A DNA stretch of 64,000 bases from positions 1 through 64,000 of the forward strand of contig SXJP01000014.1 in the NCBI GenBank assembly GCA_005779395.1, in the 5' to 3' direction. The position numbers were made by a program, and so were the translations under genes. The stretch comes from Actinomycetota bacterium. Lineage in GTDB: Bacteria > Actinomycetota > Acidimicrobiia > IMCC26256 > PALSA-610. The notes beneath the pieces were generated by a model. That model was not told the DNA's origin and ran no database searches. It saw nothing but the letters and a program-made list of their open reading frames with translations. This document shows positions 36,617 to 45,106 of this stretch, piece by piece (the first letter of the stretch is position 1; each line of letters starts with the position of its first letter).

Positions 36617-38127
36617 GTTCGCCCCGCCATCTCTCGCAATATCTCCGCCGCGACGATGCGATCATCAAATTCGGTTGTCACACCCTTGGCCGTCTGGCCC
36701 GTTTCATGACCCTTTCCGGCGATCAGGACGACATCGCCATCATTCGCGACTTCAAGTGCGCGACGAATGGCCTCCTTGCGATCGAGAATTACCTCAGGTA
36801 TACGAGCGCTGGTCGCGAGTCCGGCCAACACATCGTTGGTAATCGACTCTGGAGACTCGGACCTCGGATTATCGGATGTGAGGATTCCGACGTCAGCAAA
36901 CCGCTCCACGGCTTGACCCATAAGCGGCCGTTTCGACCGATCTCGGTCGCCACCACAGCCGTACACAGCGACCAGCTTGGAGCCACCGTTGACGAGGTCT
37001 CTCAAAGTCGTAAGAACCGTTTCGAGGGCATGCGGCGTGTGTGCGTAATCGACGACAACCGTAAGGCCAAGCTGATTGTCAACTAGTTGCATCCGTCCCG
37101 GAACTTGCGGAACGTCGCTTAAACCATCTGCAATCGACCGATCGTCTATCCCAATAGCGCGAGCCAACTCGATCGCCACAAGCGCATTAGCTACGTTGAA
37201 CGATCCAACGAGTTGCGTCGTAATCGGAAGGTCGCAGTCAGGCGACAACGCGACGAAAGTCGCTCCTGCAGTTCCGTAAGCCACATCTTTCGCGACTACG
37301 TCGACGTCGTGGCGCGTTGAGTCGATACTCACTGTCCGTACTTGCAAGCCATTCCGCTTCGCTACAACTGCCAGCCGTTCTCCGGCGACGTCGTCGACAC
37401 AGACAACGGCAGCACCACTAAATCCTTTTGTGAACAACCTGACTTTCGCGGAAAAGTATTTCTCGATATCGCCATGGAGATCTAGATGTTCACTCGACAG
37501 ATTCGTGAAACCGACGACAGTGAATTCGGTACCGTCGACGCGGAAGTAATCGAGAGCGTGCGATGAAACTTCGGCAGCTACGACAGTCACTCCAGCCGCG
37601 CGCATCGAGGCGAAAATTTGCTGCAAGACTGGAGCCTCAGGTGTTGTGAAGCCAGCAGCCTTGGTCTCACTCCCCCATCTAGCTCCAAGAGTGCCGATCA
37701 CGCCGACTTCGCGACCAGCAGCTCTTGCCATGCTCTCTAGTAGGTACGTAACGGTCGTCTTACCGTTCGTGCCAGTTACCCCAACCACCGACATGCGCGA
37801 GGACGGGTCGCCAAGCAGACGAGCAGCCAACCCGCCAATCATCGAGCGAACGGACTCGACGACAATTTGGGGAATATCAACTGAGACCCCAGCGACCCGA
37901 TGCTCGACCAACAAAGCAAGAGCGCCATTCTCTACAGCGGCGATCGCTTTGTCGTGCCCATCGACACGCTCACCACGCACACACGCGAAAAGTGCACCAG
38001 GGGCGCATTCACGATGGTCGCTCGCGACAGATATGACGTCGACATCATCGAGGGTCTTATCGCCGGGAAGCCAAACACTTTCGTCAGTCAGGTCGACCCA
38101 GCCGTGAAGGAGGTCTTTAAGCAACAC
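36607..38127 (-). CDS. murE: UDP-MurNAc-L-Ala-D-Glu:meso-diaminopimelate ligase
   Basis: The 506-residue ligase has [34 protein letters not shown] and the substrate motif DNPRSESPE. DNPR in this position selects meso-diaminopimelate rather than lysine, so the wall is DAP-type, in agreement with the L,D-transpeptidase gene. The GTG start at 38127 follows the ftsI stop by 9 bp; a Shine-Dalgarno-like GGAG is about 12 bp upstream. Confidence 0.96.
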   Translation of the reverse strand: MLLKDLLHGWVDLTDESVWLPGDKTLDDVDVISVASDHRECAPGALFACVRGERVDGHDKAIAAVENGALALLVEHRVAGVSVDIPQIVVESVRSMIGGLAARLLGDPSSRMSVVGVTGTNGKTTVTYLLESMARAAGREVGVIGTLGARWGSETKAAGFTTPEAPVLQQIFASMRAAGVTVVAAEVSSHALDYFRVDGTEFTVVGFTNLSSEHLDLHGDIEKYFSAKVRLFTKGFSGAAVVCVDDVAGERLAVVAKRNGLQVRTVSIDSTRHDVDVVAKDVAYGTAGATFVALSPDCDLPITTQLVGSFNVANALVAIELARAIGIDDRSIADGLSDVPQVPGRMQLVDNQLGLTVVVDYAHTPHALETVLTTLRDLVNGGSKLVAVYGCGGDRDRSKRPLMGQAVERFADVGILTSDNPRSESPESITNDVLAGLATSARIPEVILDRKEAIRRALEVANDGDVVLIAGKGHETGQTAKGVTTEFDDRIVAAEILREMAGRTWN

Positions 38128-38136
38128 TGAGCTGTT

Positions 38137-40197
38137 CTACTCCGGCGGCTTCGTTGTAGCTGTCGTGTCTTGCGATGCGTTGACAGTAGCGGCGTTGCCA
38201 CTTGGAACGAGGCTCGCGAACATTTCTCGGATGTTGTTCCAGACATTCTTATGGCTCGCTACTTCTTGTGCTTCTTTCGCTGCCCGAGTCTGCGTCGCTG
38301 CAATCGCATCGACTTCGTTGCCATGAGGCACATGACAGTCTGTTCCCTTGCGTTCAACGACCTGACCCGCCGCCTCCCACTGGGTAGGCGTGGTGCTCGG
38401 CGCAGTCGGAACGACAGCATTGCGGCGCAATGCGAACTGCATGATCTCCGAGAAGACCGGAGCCGATGCCGCGCCGCCGTAACCAGCCTTCGGCTCGTCG
38501 AGTATCACGACCGCTGCGAGTCGCGGATTACCAGCAGGCGCGTATCCGGCGAAGGAAGCGATGTTGACTCCATGGACATACTTGCCGTCGGCGCCAATCT
38601 TGCGTGTCGTTCCGGTCTTGCCAGCGACCTCATAGCCAGGGATAGCTGCGCATGGTGCCGTTCCTTCGGCTATGACACCCAACAACATTTCCGACATCGC
38701 GGTAGCTGTGTGTGCAGATACGACCCGTCGACCAGGAGCGACTTCAAGATCGGTTCGCGTGCCATCTGCTGCGATCGTCGCCGCAACTAGTCGTGGCTGG
38801 ACTGCAACGCCGCCGTTAGCAAGAGTCGAGTACACGCGCAGGATCTGCATCGGGGTCGCTGCTACCCCATAGCCGATCGAGGCAGTCCGAAGGCCAGTGT
38901 CGTAATAGTCATCAGGATCAGTCAAAAGACCTTGTGCTTCACTTGGAAGGCCAAGCTTCGTACGACGCCCATAACCGAAATTGCGTAACGCTGCGTCCAT
39001 CGACTCGGGATCAAAACACTGCTCGGCAATCTGCACCGTTCCGACATTGGAGGATTGCGCAAGGATGTTTCGAGTAGTCCAGATTTGGGTCGGGTGCTCA
39101 GATGTGTCCGCAATGAAGCTACTGCCGTTGGCAATTCTCCACGGGACTTCGAATTTTGTTTCCGGCCCAACATCGCAGGCCTCGGACTCGAGTGCCGTGG
39201 CAACCGTAACTACCTTGCTCGTCGACCCCGGTTCAAAGGCCGTCGTTACCGCCAGGTTGCCGTCGTGAGAGCCGGCTCTGTGCGCGTATCCGGTCTCGTC
39301 TGGACCAATAACTGTCGCCATGGCAAGGATGTCGCCTGTGGCAACATCCGTCACAATTGCTACACCTTGCTTCGCGCCTTGTGCTGTCACTTGATCGATG
39401 AGAGTGCGCTCGACTTGGGCCTGCAGGCTTGAGTCGATCGTGAGAACGATATCGGTGCCTTCCTCAGCGAGAGTCTGCTCTCGTCGGCTGTGCGGAATTT
39501 CCCTACCGCCACGGTCGCGCTCGTATTCCGAACGGCCATCAGTTCCGGTGAGGATCTCATCGAACATGGCCTCGAGGCCGATATCGCCAACAAGACTTTC
39601 CGACTCGAGGTGGGCCGCGCCGAGTATCGGTGCTGCAAGATCGCCATTCGGATACACCCTTACTGCGCGAGTCTCGAGCGCGACTCCAGGTAGAGCAAGA
39701 GTTCTAATCGATGATGACTGCTCAATACTCAGGGGTTGGTTCGATAACGATCGATAACGCAACGGGCGACCATCGGCGACTGTCCCCGCAGCGATCAACG
39801 CTTCTATTTCAGCTGGTTCCTTGTTGAGAACTTTCGAGAGGTTTTCTGCATATATCGCTGTGTAGTCATGAAGTACTAGCGACGGATCAACGAATACAAA
39901 GTCGCGGGGAACGTCTAGAGCAAGGTCGCGACCGTTTCGATCGAAAATGGTCCCGCGCTTGGCTGGCAGGTTGTAGGAGACGAGACGCTGGTCGATCGCT
40001 TCTCCAGAAATGCCGTCCTCGGCGAAGACCTGGAGACGCACTAACTGACCGGCAACGAGAGTAAAAAGGATGCTAATCAGAATTAGTAGCCCTGTGATCC
40101 GACCGCGTGTACTTGCGATATTCGGATCAGGATTATGCCGGGATAAATCGCGAGACCTCTGATGATGGACGCTCGAGCGACTGGGGTTGTGATGCAT
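38137..40197 (-). CDS. ftsI: Septal penicillin-binding protein (FtsI/PBP2b class B transpeptidase)
   Basis: The 686-residue protein has a His/Arg-rich cytoplasmic N-terminus, one membrane helix (about 34-54), the class B dimerisation region with RGTIFDRNGRDLA, and the transpeptidase domain with STSK (325-328), SSN (382-384) and KTGT (527-530). It cross-links septal peptidoglycan with FtsW. A hydrophilic tail of about 85 residues follows the catalytic domain, with two Cys-poor acidic stretches and no PASTA domain. It overlaps ftsL by one base. Confidence 0.95.
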   Translation of the reverse strand: MHHNPSRSSVHHQRSRDLSRHNPDPNIASTRGRITGLLILISILFTLVAGQLVRLQVFAEDGISGEAIDQRLVSYNLPAKRGTIFDRNGRDLALDVPRDFVFVDPSLVLHDYTAIYAENLSKVLNKEPAEIEALIAAGTVADGRPLRYRSLSNQPLSIEQSSSIRTLALPGVALETRAVRVYPNGDLAAPILGAAHLESESLVGDIGLEAMFDEILTGTDGRSEYERDRGGREIPHSRREQTLAEEGTDIVLTIDSSLQAQVERTLIDQVTAQGAKQGVAIVTDVATGDILAMATVIGPDETGYAHRAGSHDGNLAVTTAFEPGSTSKVVTVATALESEACDVGPETKFEVPWRIANGSSFIADTSEHPTQIWTTRNILAQSSNVGTVQIAEQCFDPESMDAALRNFGYGRRTKLGLPSEAQGLLTDPDDYYDTGLRTASIGYGVAATPMQILRVYSTLANGGVAVQPRLVAATIAADGTRTDLEVAPGRRVVSAHTATAMSEMLLGVIAEGTAPCAAIPGYEVAGKTGTTRKIGADGKYVHGVNIASFAGYAPAGNPRLAAVVILDEPKAGYGGAASAPVFSEIMQFALRRNAVVPTAPSTTPTQWEAAGQVVERKGTDCHVPHGNEVDAIAATQTRAAKEAQEVASHKNVWNNIREMFASLVPSGNAATVNASQDTTATTKPPE

Positions 40198-40658
40198 TAG
40201 TCGCGCGCTTGACCCGACGTGTCCCTAAGTGTTTTCGCTGCATCGTCCGACGCTGGCGCTGGTGTCGATCGCTTGGTGCCTTGCACAAACTCAAAACCGG
40301 TCGCGGGGACCATCCCAAGTGCCTCTGCCTCAGCGACGATGCGTTCCGGCGACGAGAGTCCTGCCACTTCGGCACGAAGTTCGGCGTTGAGCCGCACTGC
40401 GTCACGATGGCGAGATGCTGTCTCATCAAGTGAAAAACTCTGCTGGGCCATTACGACATTCGCAGCAACGATTCCGAATAACGCCATGACTGTGAGCGTT
40501 ATTCCTACTGCGACCGGTACGCGCTTGAACCGACTACCCGGTTGTGGTGCAGGCGCGACCTTGAGGTGTCGGCTACGAGGTTCGGTCGGATCAACTAGAA
40601 GCGAGAGTTCGTCGGTTATGTATTCCTCTTCGCTCAATAGAGCTTCTGCTTGTGTCAT
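40197..40658 (-). CDS. ftsL: FtsL-like divisome protein
   Basis: The 153-residue bitopic protein has an acidic N-terminal region, one membrane helix (about 45-67, VPVAVGITLTVMALFGIVAANVV), then a coiled coil (ASRHRDAVRLNAELRAEVAGL) and SPERIVAEAEALGMVP, the FtsL/DivIC pattern. ATG 40658 overlaps the rsmH stop as ATGA and is chosen over an extension to 40679. It is called by position between rsmH and ftsI as much as by sequence. Confidence 0.88.
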   Translation of the reverse strand: MTQAEALLSEEEYITDELSLLVDPTEPRSRHLKVAPAPQPGSRFKRVPVAVGITLTVMALFGIVAANVVMAQQSFSLDETASRHRDAVRLNAELRAEVAGLSSPERIVAEAEALGMVPATGFEFVQGTKRSTPAPASDDAAKTLRDTSGQARD

Positions 40659-41611
40659 GACACAGCACGTTCCGCGCAACGAAGGCGGGCATTTTCGGCG
40701 CGACGGTTCGCGGAGATTTCGGCCGGCTTGGGCCGTAACGGTTTTCTTGTAAGTATCCGGACCAGGCGTTCATCAGTTTGCATGTCGATCAACTGACGCT
40801 CATCGACCGGAAGTTTCGATGGAGCCTGCGGCGTAGACTTATCTCCGCCAGCCCACTTCACGAAACGTTCCTTCACAATCCGATCCTCAAGTGAGTGATA
40901 AGCGAGGACGAGGATTCGACCTTTGTCGGCAAGTAAGTGCACCGACTCGTCTAGGCACTCAACGAGGTTTGGGAGTTCACGGTTGACCTCCATCCGGATT
41001 GCTTGAAACGTCCGCTTGGCAGGGTGGCCACCCCGACGGCGCGCCGGCGCCGGAATCGCAGTCGTGATTGCCTCAACGAGATCTGTAGTGGTTAGCAGCG
41101 GCCGACGGCGCACGATCTCTCTAGCGATGCGCCGGGCAAAGCGTTCCTCGCCGTTATGCATGATCAGGCTCGCAATTAGCTCTTCTGAATACTCGTTGAC
41201 GACTATCGCTGCGGTCAGGCCGCACCGCGTGTCCATCCGCATGTCGAGTGGGGCGTCGTAGCGGTACGCGAATCCTCTTTCTGGGCGATCAAGTTGCGGA
41301 CTCGATACCCCAAGGTCTAACAAGATTCCCACGACTTTCCCCCTATCTCCCGCAATTTCTGCGAGGTTCGCAAACTCTGACTGCACAAACTCGACTCGGT
41401 CGCCGAAGCGGGCGAGCCTGGAGCGAGCCGCTAGGAGAGCATCAGAATCCCGGTCTATCGCGAGGTATTGCCAGTCTTGGCGGGCTTCGAGTAGGAGCGC
41501 CGCGTGGCCTCCCCCTCCTACCGTGCCGTCGACTAGCAGCCCTGCAGGTGTTTCGAGCATCAGTTCTACGACTTCCCGGCTCATCACCGGAACGTGTTGA
41601 AATTCGCTCAA
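40655..41611 (-). CDS. rsmH: 16S rRNA (cytosine-1402-N4)-methyltransferase
   Basis: The 318-residue protein has the SAM-binding LLVDGTVGGGGHAALLLE, ILLDLGVSSPQLDRPERGFAYRYDAPLDMRMD and the RsmH-specific KRTFQAIRMEVNREL. It methylates the ribosomal P site. The start is TTG at 41611. It is preceded by a 220-base leader with extensive potential secondary structure, described separately. Confidence 0.95.
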   Translation of the reverse strand: MSEFQHVPVMSREVVELMLETPAGLLVDGTVGGGGHAALLLEARQDWQYLAIDRDSDALLAARSRLARFGDRVEFVQSEFANLAEIAGDRGKVVGILLDLGVSSPQLDRPERGFAYRYDAPLDMRMDTRCGLTAAIVVNEYSEELIASLIMHNGEERFARRIAREIVRRRPLLTTTDLVEAITTAIPAPARRRGGHPAKRTFQAIRMEVNRELPNLVECLDESVHLLADKGRILVLAYHSLEDRIVKERFVKWAGGDKSTPQAPSKLPVDERQLIDMQTDERLVRILTRKPLRPKPAEISANRRAENARLRCAERAVS

Positions 41612-41664
41612 CTTTGCAGGCCCCCCTTTAGCCGTTACCCCGAGCCCCCTTCACGTGGACCCTC

Positions 41665-41774
41665 CTCCAGACTCCCGGTCGACAGGGACCGATTGGGTTG
41701 TCTCTCCCAAGATCGGAAAACGGCTTGAGCGGGCGGAGTAGGGGCTGTAGGCCGCGCCGGCCGGAAGTCTGGAG
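41665..41774 (-). ncRNA. Structured leader of rsmH; candidate mraW RNA motif
   Basis: The 220-bp gap between mraZ and rsmH holds no credible gene. CTCCAGACT (plus strand 41665-41673) and AGTCTGGAG (41766-41774) are a perfect 9-bp inverted repeat closing a 92-nt interior. Inside are further stems: CGGTC/GACCG near 41676-41691, TTGGG/CCCAA near 41693-41711 and a GGCCG/CGGCC stem near 41750-41762. A conserved mraW RNA motif has been described by comparative genomics in actinobacterial rsmH leaders; this position and architecture fit, but I cannot compare it to that consensus here. A TTGACA at 41815-41820 could also give a local promoter, though no good -10 follows. Confidence 0.5.
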
Positions 41775-41831
41775 CAGGGCCCAACTGCGAAAAACCGGAC
41801 CTTCTGCCTTCATTGTCAATGGTGCTGCTCG

Positions 41832-42266
41832 TTAGAAACTGATATCTCTGCCTTGTGATTGTTCGTTCAACAGGTTGTCTTGCGTTGCGTCTGCGACAGC
41901 CCAAGTGGCCCTGTCCCAGACTTCGATTCTCGAGTTGTTTCCAATGACGGTCACTTCTCGGTTGATTCCGACCTTGTCGCGCAATATTTGCGGGATCGGG
42001 AGTCGGCCTTGTGCATCTGGGACGAACTCGAAACTGCGAGCAAAGAAGGCCCTGGCCTGGTTGGCCGCCTTCTCGTCACCGCTCCGCTGTCGTTCCCTAT
42101 GCATCGCCGCCACCTGTTCGAAAACATCCCTCGAATAGAGCGCCAAGCAGGTCCCGGTTGGCTGGCAAAGCCAACCGCCACCTTGTAGCTGATCGCGAAA
42201 CTTCGCTGGGAGAATCAAACGGCCCTTAGCGTCAAGAGAGTGCTCATAAGCGCCAGTAAAGAACAC
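41832..42266 (-). CDS. mraZ: Transcriptional regulator MraZ
   Basis: The 144-residue protein has two AbrB/SpoVT-like half-domains with the D-x3-R signature: LDAKGRLILPAKFRDQL and PDAQGRLPIPQILRDKVG. MraZ binds repeated TGGG boxes and represses the dcw promoter. The GTG start at 42266 has AAGGTGG upstream. Three correctly spaced boxes lie about 70-95 bp ahead, so autoregulation is very likely. Confidence 0.95.
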   Translation of the reverse strand: MFFTGAYEHSLDAKGRLILPAKFRDQLQGGGWLCQPTGTCLALYSRDVFEQVAAMHRERQRSGDEKAANQARAFFARSFEFVPDAQGRLPIPQILRDKVGINREVTVIGNNSRIEVWDRATWAVADATQDNLLNEQSQGRDISF

Positions 42267-42328
42267 GCTTTGTCACACCACCTTGTGCTTGGGGGCGCTT
42301 TCATCGCCCGTTTTCACCACCACTAGGC

Positions 42329-42357
42329 AAACTAGTCCCCACAATCCCCCACGTCAA
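42329..42357 (-). promoter_or_regulatory. Promoter of mraZ and the dcw cluster
   Basis: TTGACG (42352-42357), a 17-bp spacer and TAGTTT (42329-42334) on the minus strand form a housekeeping-type promoter lying within the MraZ boxes. Transcription should begin near 42322, giving a leader of about 55 nt. The remaining part of the 42267-42505 gap has a T8 tract (42377-42384) but no hairpin, gene or other signal that I can see. Confidence 0.7.
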
Positions 42358-42361
42358 CCCA
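42337..42361 (-). promoter_or_regulatory. MraZ operator: three TGGGK boxes at 10-bp spacing
   Basis: On the minus strand the boxes are TGGGT (42357-42361), TGGGG (42347-42351) and TGGGG (42337-42341), each separated by five bases, exactly the direct-repeat form known for MraZ. They overlap the -35 and spacer of the predicted promoter, so bound MraZ would block RNA polymerase. Confidence 0.85.
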
Positions 42362-42505
42362 TTTCAAGCCACAAATCACTTTTTTTTGCCATCTGCTACC
42401 CGAAAATTGACGCGCGGACCTCCACGGTTCGATTCGAGAGTTCTTCAAAAAGGCCTAAGCAGCAATTGGCGACGCGGCTAACGGCCGGTCAGATCGTTCG
42501 TTTGG

Positions 42506-42784
42506 CTATCCGCGACGGGTGCGGCACCACTCGAGGTAGGCCACAAAATCGCTGGCTTGTGGCTTGCCATTGCGACCGTAGGCAGTCTCAAATCGGAACC
42601 GTAAGAAGGACACGTCAGGAACCGGCAAGAACGGAGGACGCTCCCACCACTGATTTGGAGTTGCCCTGAGCATGCAGACAACCGCAGTAATCCACAACCG
42701 GGGTCGGATGAGCACAGCGGCGAATGCTCGAACCCAGAAGCTCCGTGGGACCAGGAAGTTGTCTTTTGTCACAGTCGCTTCCAT
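42506..42784 (-). CDS. Small conserved actinobacterial-type protein, function unknown
   Basis: The 92-residue protein has a middle hydrophobic helix-like part (RAFAAVLIRPRLWITAVVCML) and a C-terminal segment with WWERPPFLPVPDVSFLRFRFETAYG followed by DFVAYLEWCR. I recall this C-terminal pattern from actinobacterial proteins annotated as hypothetical, but no function is known to me. An AGAGGCGG site abuts the ATG. It lies between the dcw promoter and the divergent moxR operon, reading toward mraZ. Confidence 0.7.
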   Translation of the reverse strand: MEATVTKDNFLVPRSFWVRAFAAVLIRPRLWITAVVCMLRATPNQWWERPPFLPVPDVSFLRFRFETAYGRNGKPQASDFVAYLEWCRTRRG

Positions 42785-42913
42785 CCGCCGCCTCTAATAC
42801 TCCAGCAAAAGTTACCGTATAGACAATTCGCGTACATCGCTCACGGGCGTTTCCGCATACGTTAGCGACTAAGGAAATTGACTCCGACAAGAGGGTGCAA
42901 GGAGTTCATCAGA

Positions 42914-43897
42914 ATGCAAGCCGAAGAGTTCGAGGCCGTATTTAATTCGGTTGCAGCCAACGTCGAGTCCATCCTGCACGGCAAACGGCATGCGGTACAG
43001 CTAGCAGTCGTCGCACTCTTCGCAGACGGCCACCTCTTGATTGAAGATGTGCCCGGTGTAGGCAAGACCTCGCTCGCCAAAGCCTTGGCGTTCTCGATAG
43101 CTGGCGATTATCGCCGGATTCAGTTCACCCCAGACCTTCTGCCATCAGATGTCACCGGAGTATCGGTCTGGAACCGGACGAACAGTGACTTTGAGTTCCG
43201 GCGCGGACCGGTATTTGCCAGTGTCGTGCTAGCCGACGAGATCAACAGAGCATCGCCCAAGACCCAGGCTGCGCTACTCGAAGCAATGGAAGAGCGACAG
43301 GTCACGGTCGACATCGAGACACACAGGCTCCCAGCTCCGTTCATGGTGATTGCGACACAAAATCCAATTGAGCTAGAGGGCACATACCGACTGCCTGAGG
43401 CTCAACTCGACCGGTTCATGATGCGAATCAATCTCGGTTATCCAGATCGTGACTCTGAGGTGGCAATCCTCGAGCGACGAGGCGAGTCGCACATCTCTCC
43501 TGAATCTCTGTGTCCGGTAGCTGCTTCTGCAGATATTGCGCGGTGGCAAGACCAACTCGCGTCGGTTCATGTCGCGAACTCGATAGCGAGGTACATAGTC
43601 GGGCTCGCCCACGCAACGCGACACCATCGCGATCTGATGCTCGGCGTAAGCCCGCGCGGAGCGTTGGCGCTACAACGTTGCGCTCGGGTCCTAGCTGCGA
43701 GCGTCGGTCGCGACTACGTGGTACCTGATGACATCAAGACCCTCGCGACCTCTGTGCTCGGCCACCGGATCATGCTCAACGCAGAGGCACAAATGCGGGG
43801 CGTAACACCGACGGGCGTGATTAGCTCCCTCGTCGAGTCAATACCGGTACCCGAAGCAACATCTGCTTCGCAGGCCGAGAGTCAGCCGACGCGGTAG
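42914..43897 (+). CDS. MoxR family AAA+ ATPase
   Basis: From ATG 42914, preceded by AAGGAG at 42899-42904, the 327-residue protein has Walker A VPGVGKTSLAK (about 46-56), Walker B VVLADEINRA (104-113) and sensor 1 VIATQNP (145-151), plus the MoxR lid domain. MoxR ATPases act as chaperones that mature partner proteins, often with DUF58 and membrane transglutaminase partners, as here. A TTG at 42878 gives a longer form but lacks a spaced ribosome site. Confidence 0.93.
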   Translation: MQAEEFEAVFNSVAANVESILHGKRHAVQLAVVALFADGHLLIEDVPGVGKTSLAKALAFSIAGDYRRIQFTPDLLPSDVTGVSVWNRTNSDFEFRRGPVFASVVLADEINRASPKTQAALLEAMEERQVTVDIETHRLPAPFMVIATQNPIELEGTYRLPEAQLDRFMMRINLGYPDRDSEVAILERRGESHISPESLCPVAASADIARWQDQLASVHVANSIARYIVGLAHATRHHRDLMLGVSPRGALALQRCARVLAASVGRDYVVPDDIKTLATSVLGHRIMLNAEAQMRGVTPTGVISSLVESIPVPEATSASQAESQPTR

Positions 43898-45106
43898 ATG
43901 CGGCTCACACGTCGCGGCCGGTTGTGCCTGTTCTTAGGTATCGGGCTATTCGCAAGCGCGCGTTTCCTAGGGATCCAACAATTGTGGAGTCTTGCGTGTT
44001 CAACACTGCTACTCGTAGCGTTCGCCGCTTCGTGGACTACGACTCGAACTCTTCGCATCACAGCACAGCGCGTCATCCCTGAAAGATTTCAAGTAGGCAA
44101 ACTCGGTCACGTCGTCCTTGTTCTCTCGAATACTTCTTCGCGAACGTCTCCGACCTTGGCGGTCACCGACATCTTCGACGGCGGCAAACGAAGTGCCCCA
44201 TTTCTTGTGTCACCGATCGGCGCCAACGAAACTGCCAGGGCCGCATACAAGGTCCCCACCGAACACAGAGGCATCTTTGAACTTGGGCCCTTATCTGCGA
44301 CATGTGCTGACCCATTCGGAATCGCGGCGCGCTCGACACTCTTAGCCGATGCTCAAAAGGTCCTCGTTCATCCAAGAGTTCATGAAATATCCGCGCTACC
44401 CGAACTAGGTGGCGACAGCCTCGACACTCATTCGCCAGACCTGCTAGGCCGTACCGATAGCAGCGGCGAGTTCCATTTGCTACGCGACTACGACCCGTCA
44501 GATGACCTGCGGCGCGTTCACTGGAAAACGACTGCGAGACGCGACAGGCTCGTTGTGCGCCAAGACGAATCCAAGCGGCGTTCCCCGGTTATCCTGCTGC
44601 TCGACGAACGCGCGAACCACCATTCGAAGGATTCTTTCGAGACCGCGATCGAAGTCGTAGCGTCTGTTGCTACCTCGCTAGAACGAAGCAACCGCCCGTT
44701 CCTAGTCACCACCATGGCGAGTGGCGAAGTCGGACAACTCGGTCAGCGGCACCTCGCGTCCATCCTGGATTCCCTTGCGATCATGCAAGTCGTTTCGACA
44801 GATCGCCACGCCCAGGACCCCTCGTTAGGTGGCCGATCGGGAACCCTCATAGTCGTAACAGGTGCCCTAACCCAGCGCGACATCGCCGTCTTTGATCCGG
44901 GCGGTCGTTCTCACACCGGTGTAGCGATCGTTGTGACTAGGCCTCGTGATGGTGAGACAACGTCTGCCGCCACCATCCCCGGCCGGCGCCCACAGTTATT
45001 CATCGAAATCTCCAACACGGTCGACTTGACAGCTTGCTGGAATTCGTCAGTCGTCGACTGGAACAGGACATGGACGCGAACCCGCCGCTCCGCGCTGTCG
45101 ACCTGA
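43898..45106 (+). CDS. DUF58 domain membrane protein
   Basis: The 402-residue protein starts at the base after the moxR stop. Two hydrophobic helices occupy about residues 8-45. The DUF58 signature DYDPSDDLRRVHWKTTARRDRLVVRQDE lies near residue 205, in a VWA-like fold (VILLLDERANHHSKDSFETAIEVVASVATSLE). DUF58 proteins go with MoxR and transglutaminase-like partners; the activity of the complex is unknown. It overlaps the next gene by 37 bases. Confidence 0.88.
   Translation: MRLTRRGRLCLFLGIGLFASARFLGIQQLWSLACSTLLLVAFAASWTTTRTLRITAQRVIPERFQVGKLGHVVLVLSNTSSRTSPTLAVTDIFDGGKRSAPFLVSPIGANETARAAYKVPTEHRGIFELGPLSATCADPFGIAARSTLLADAQKVLVHPRVHEISALPELGGDSLDTHSPDLLGRTDSSGEFHLLRDYDPSDDLRRVHWKTTARRDRLVVRQDESKRRSPVILLLDERANHHSKDSFETAIEVVASVATSLERSNRPFLVTTMASGEVGQLGQRHLASILDSLAIMQVVSTDRHAQDPSLGGRSGTLIVVTGALTQRDIAVFDPGGRSHTGVAIVVTRPRDGETTSAATIPGRRPQLFIEISNTVDLTACWNSSVVDWNRTWTRTRRSALST

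Noticed and set aside
41628..41904. Small open frames of 63 and 89 codons in the mraZ-rsmH gap
   Set aside because: They overlap mraZ or the structured leader, have no good ribosome site and low-complexity protein content.
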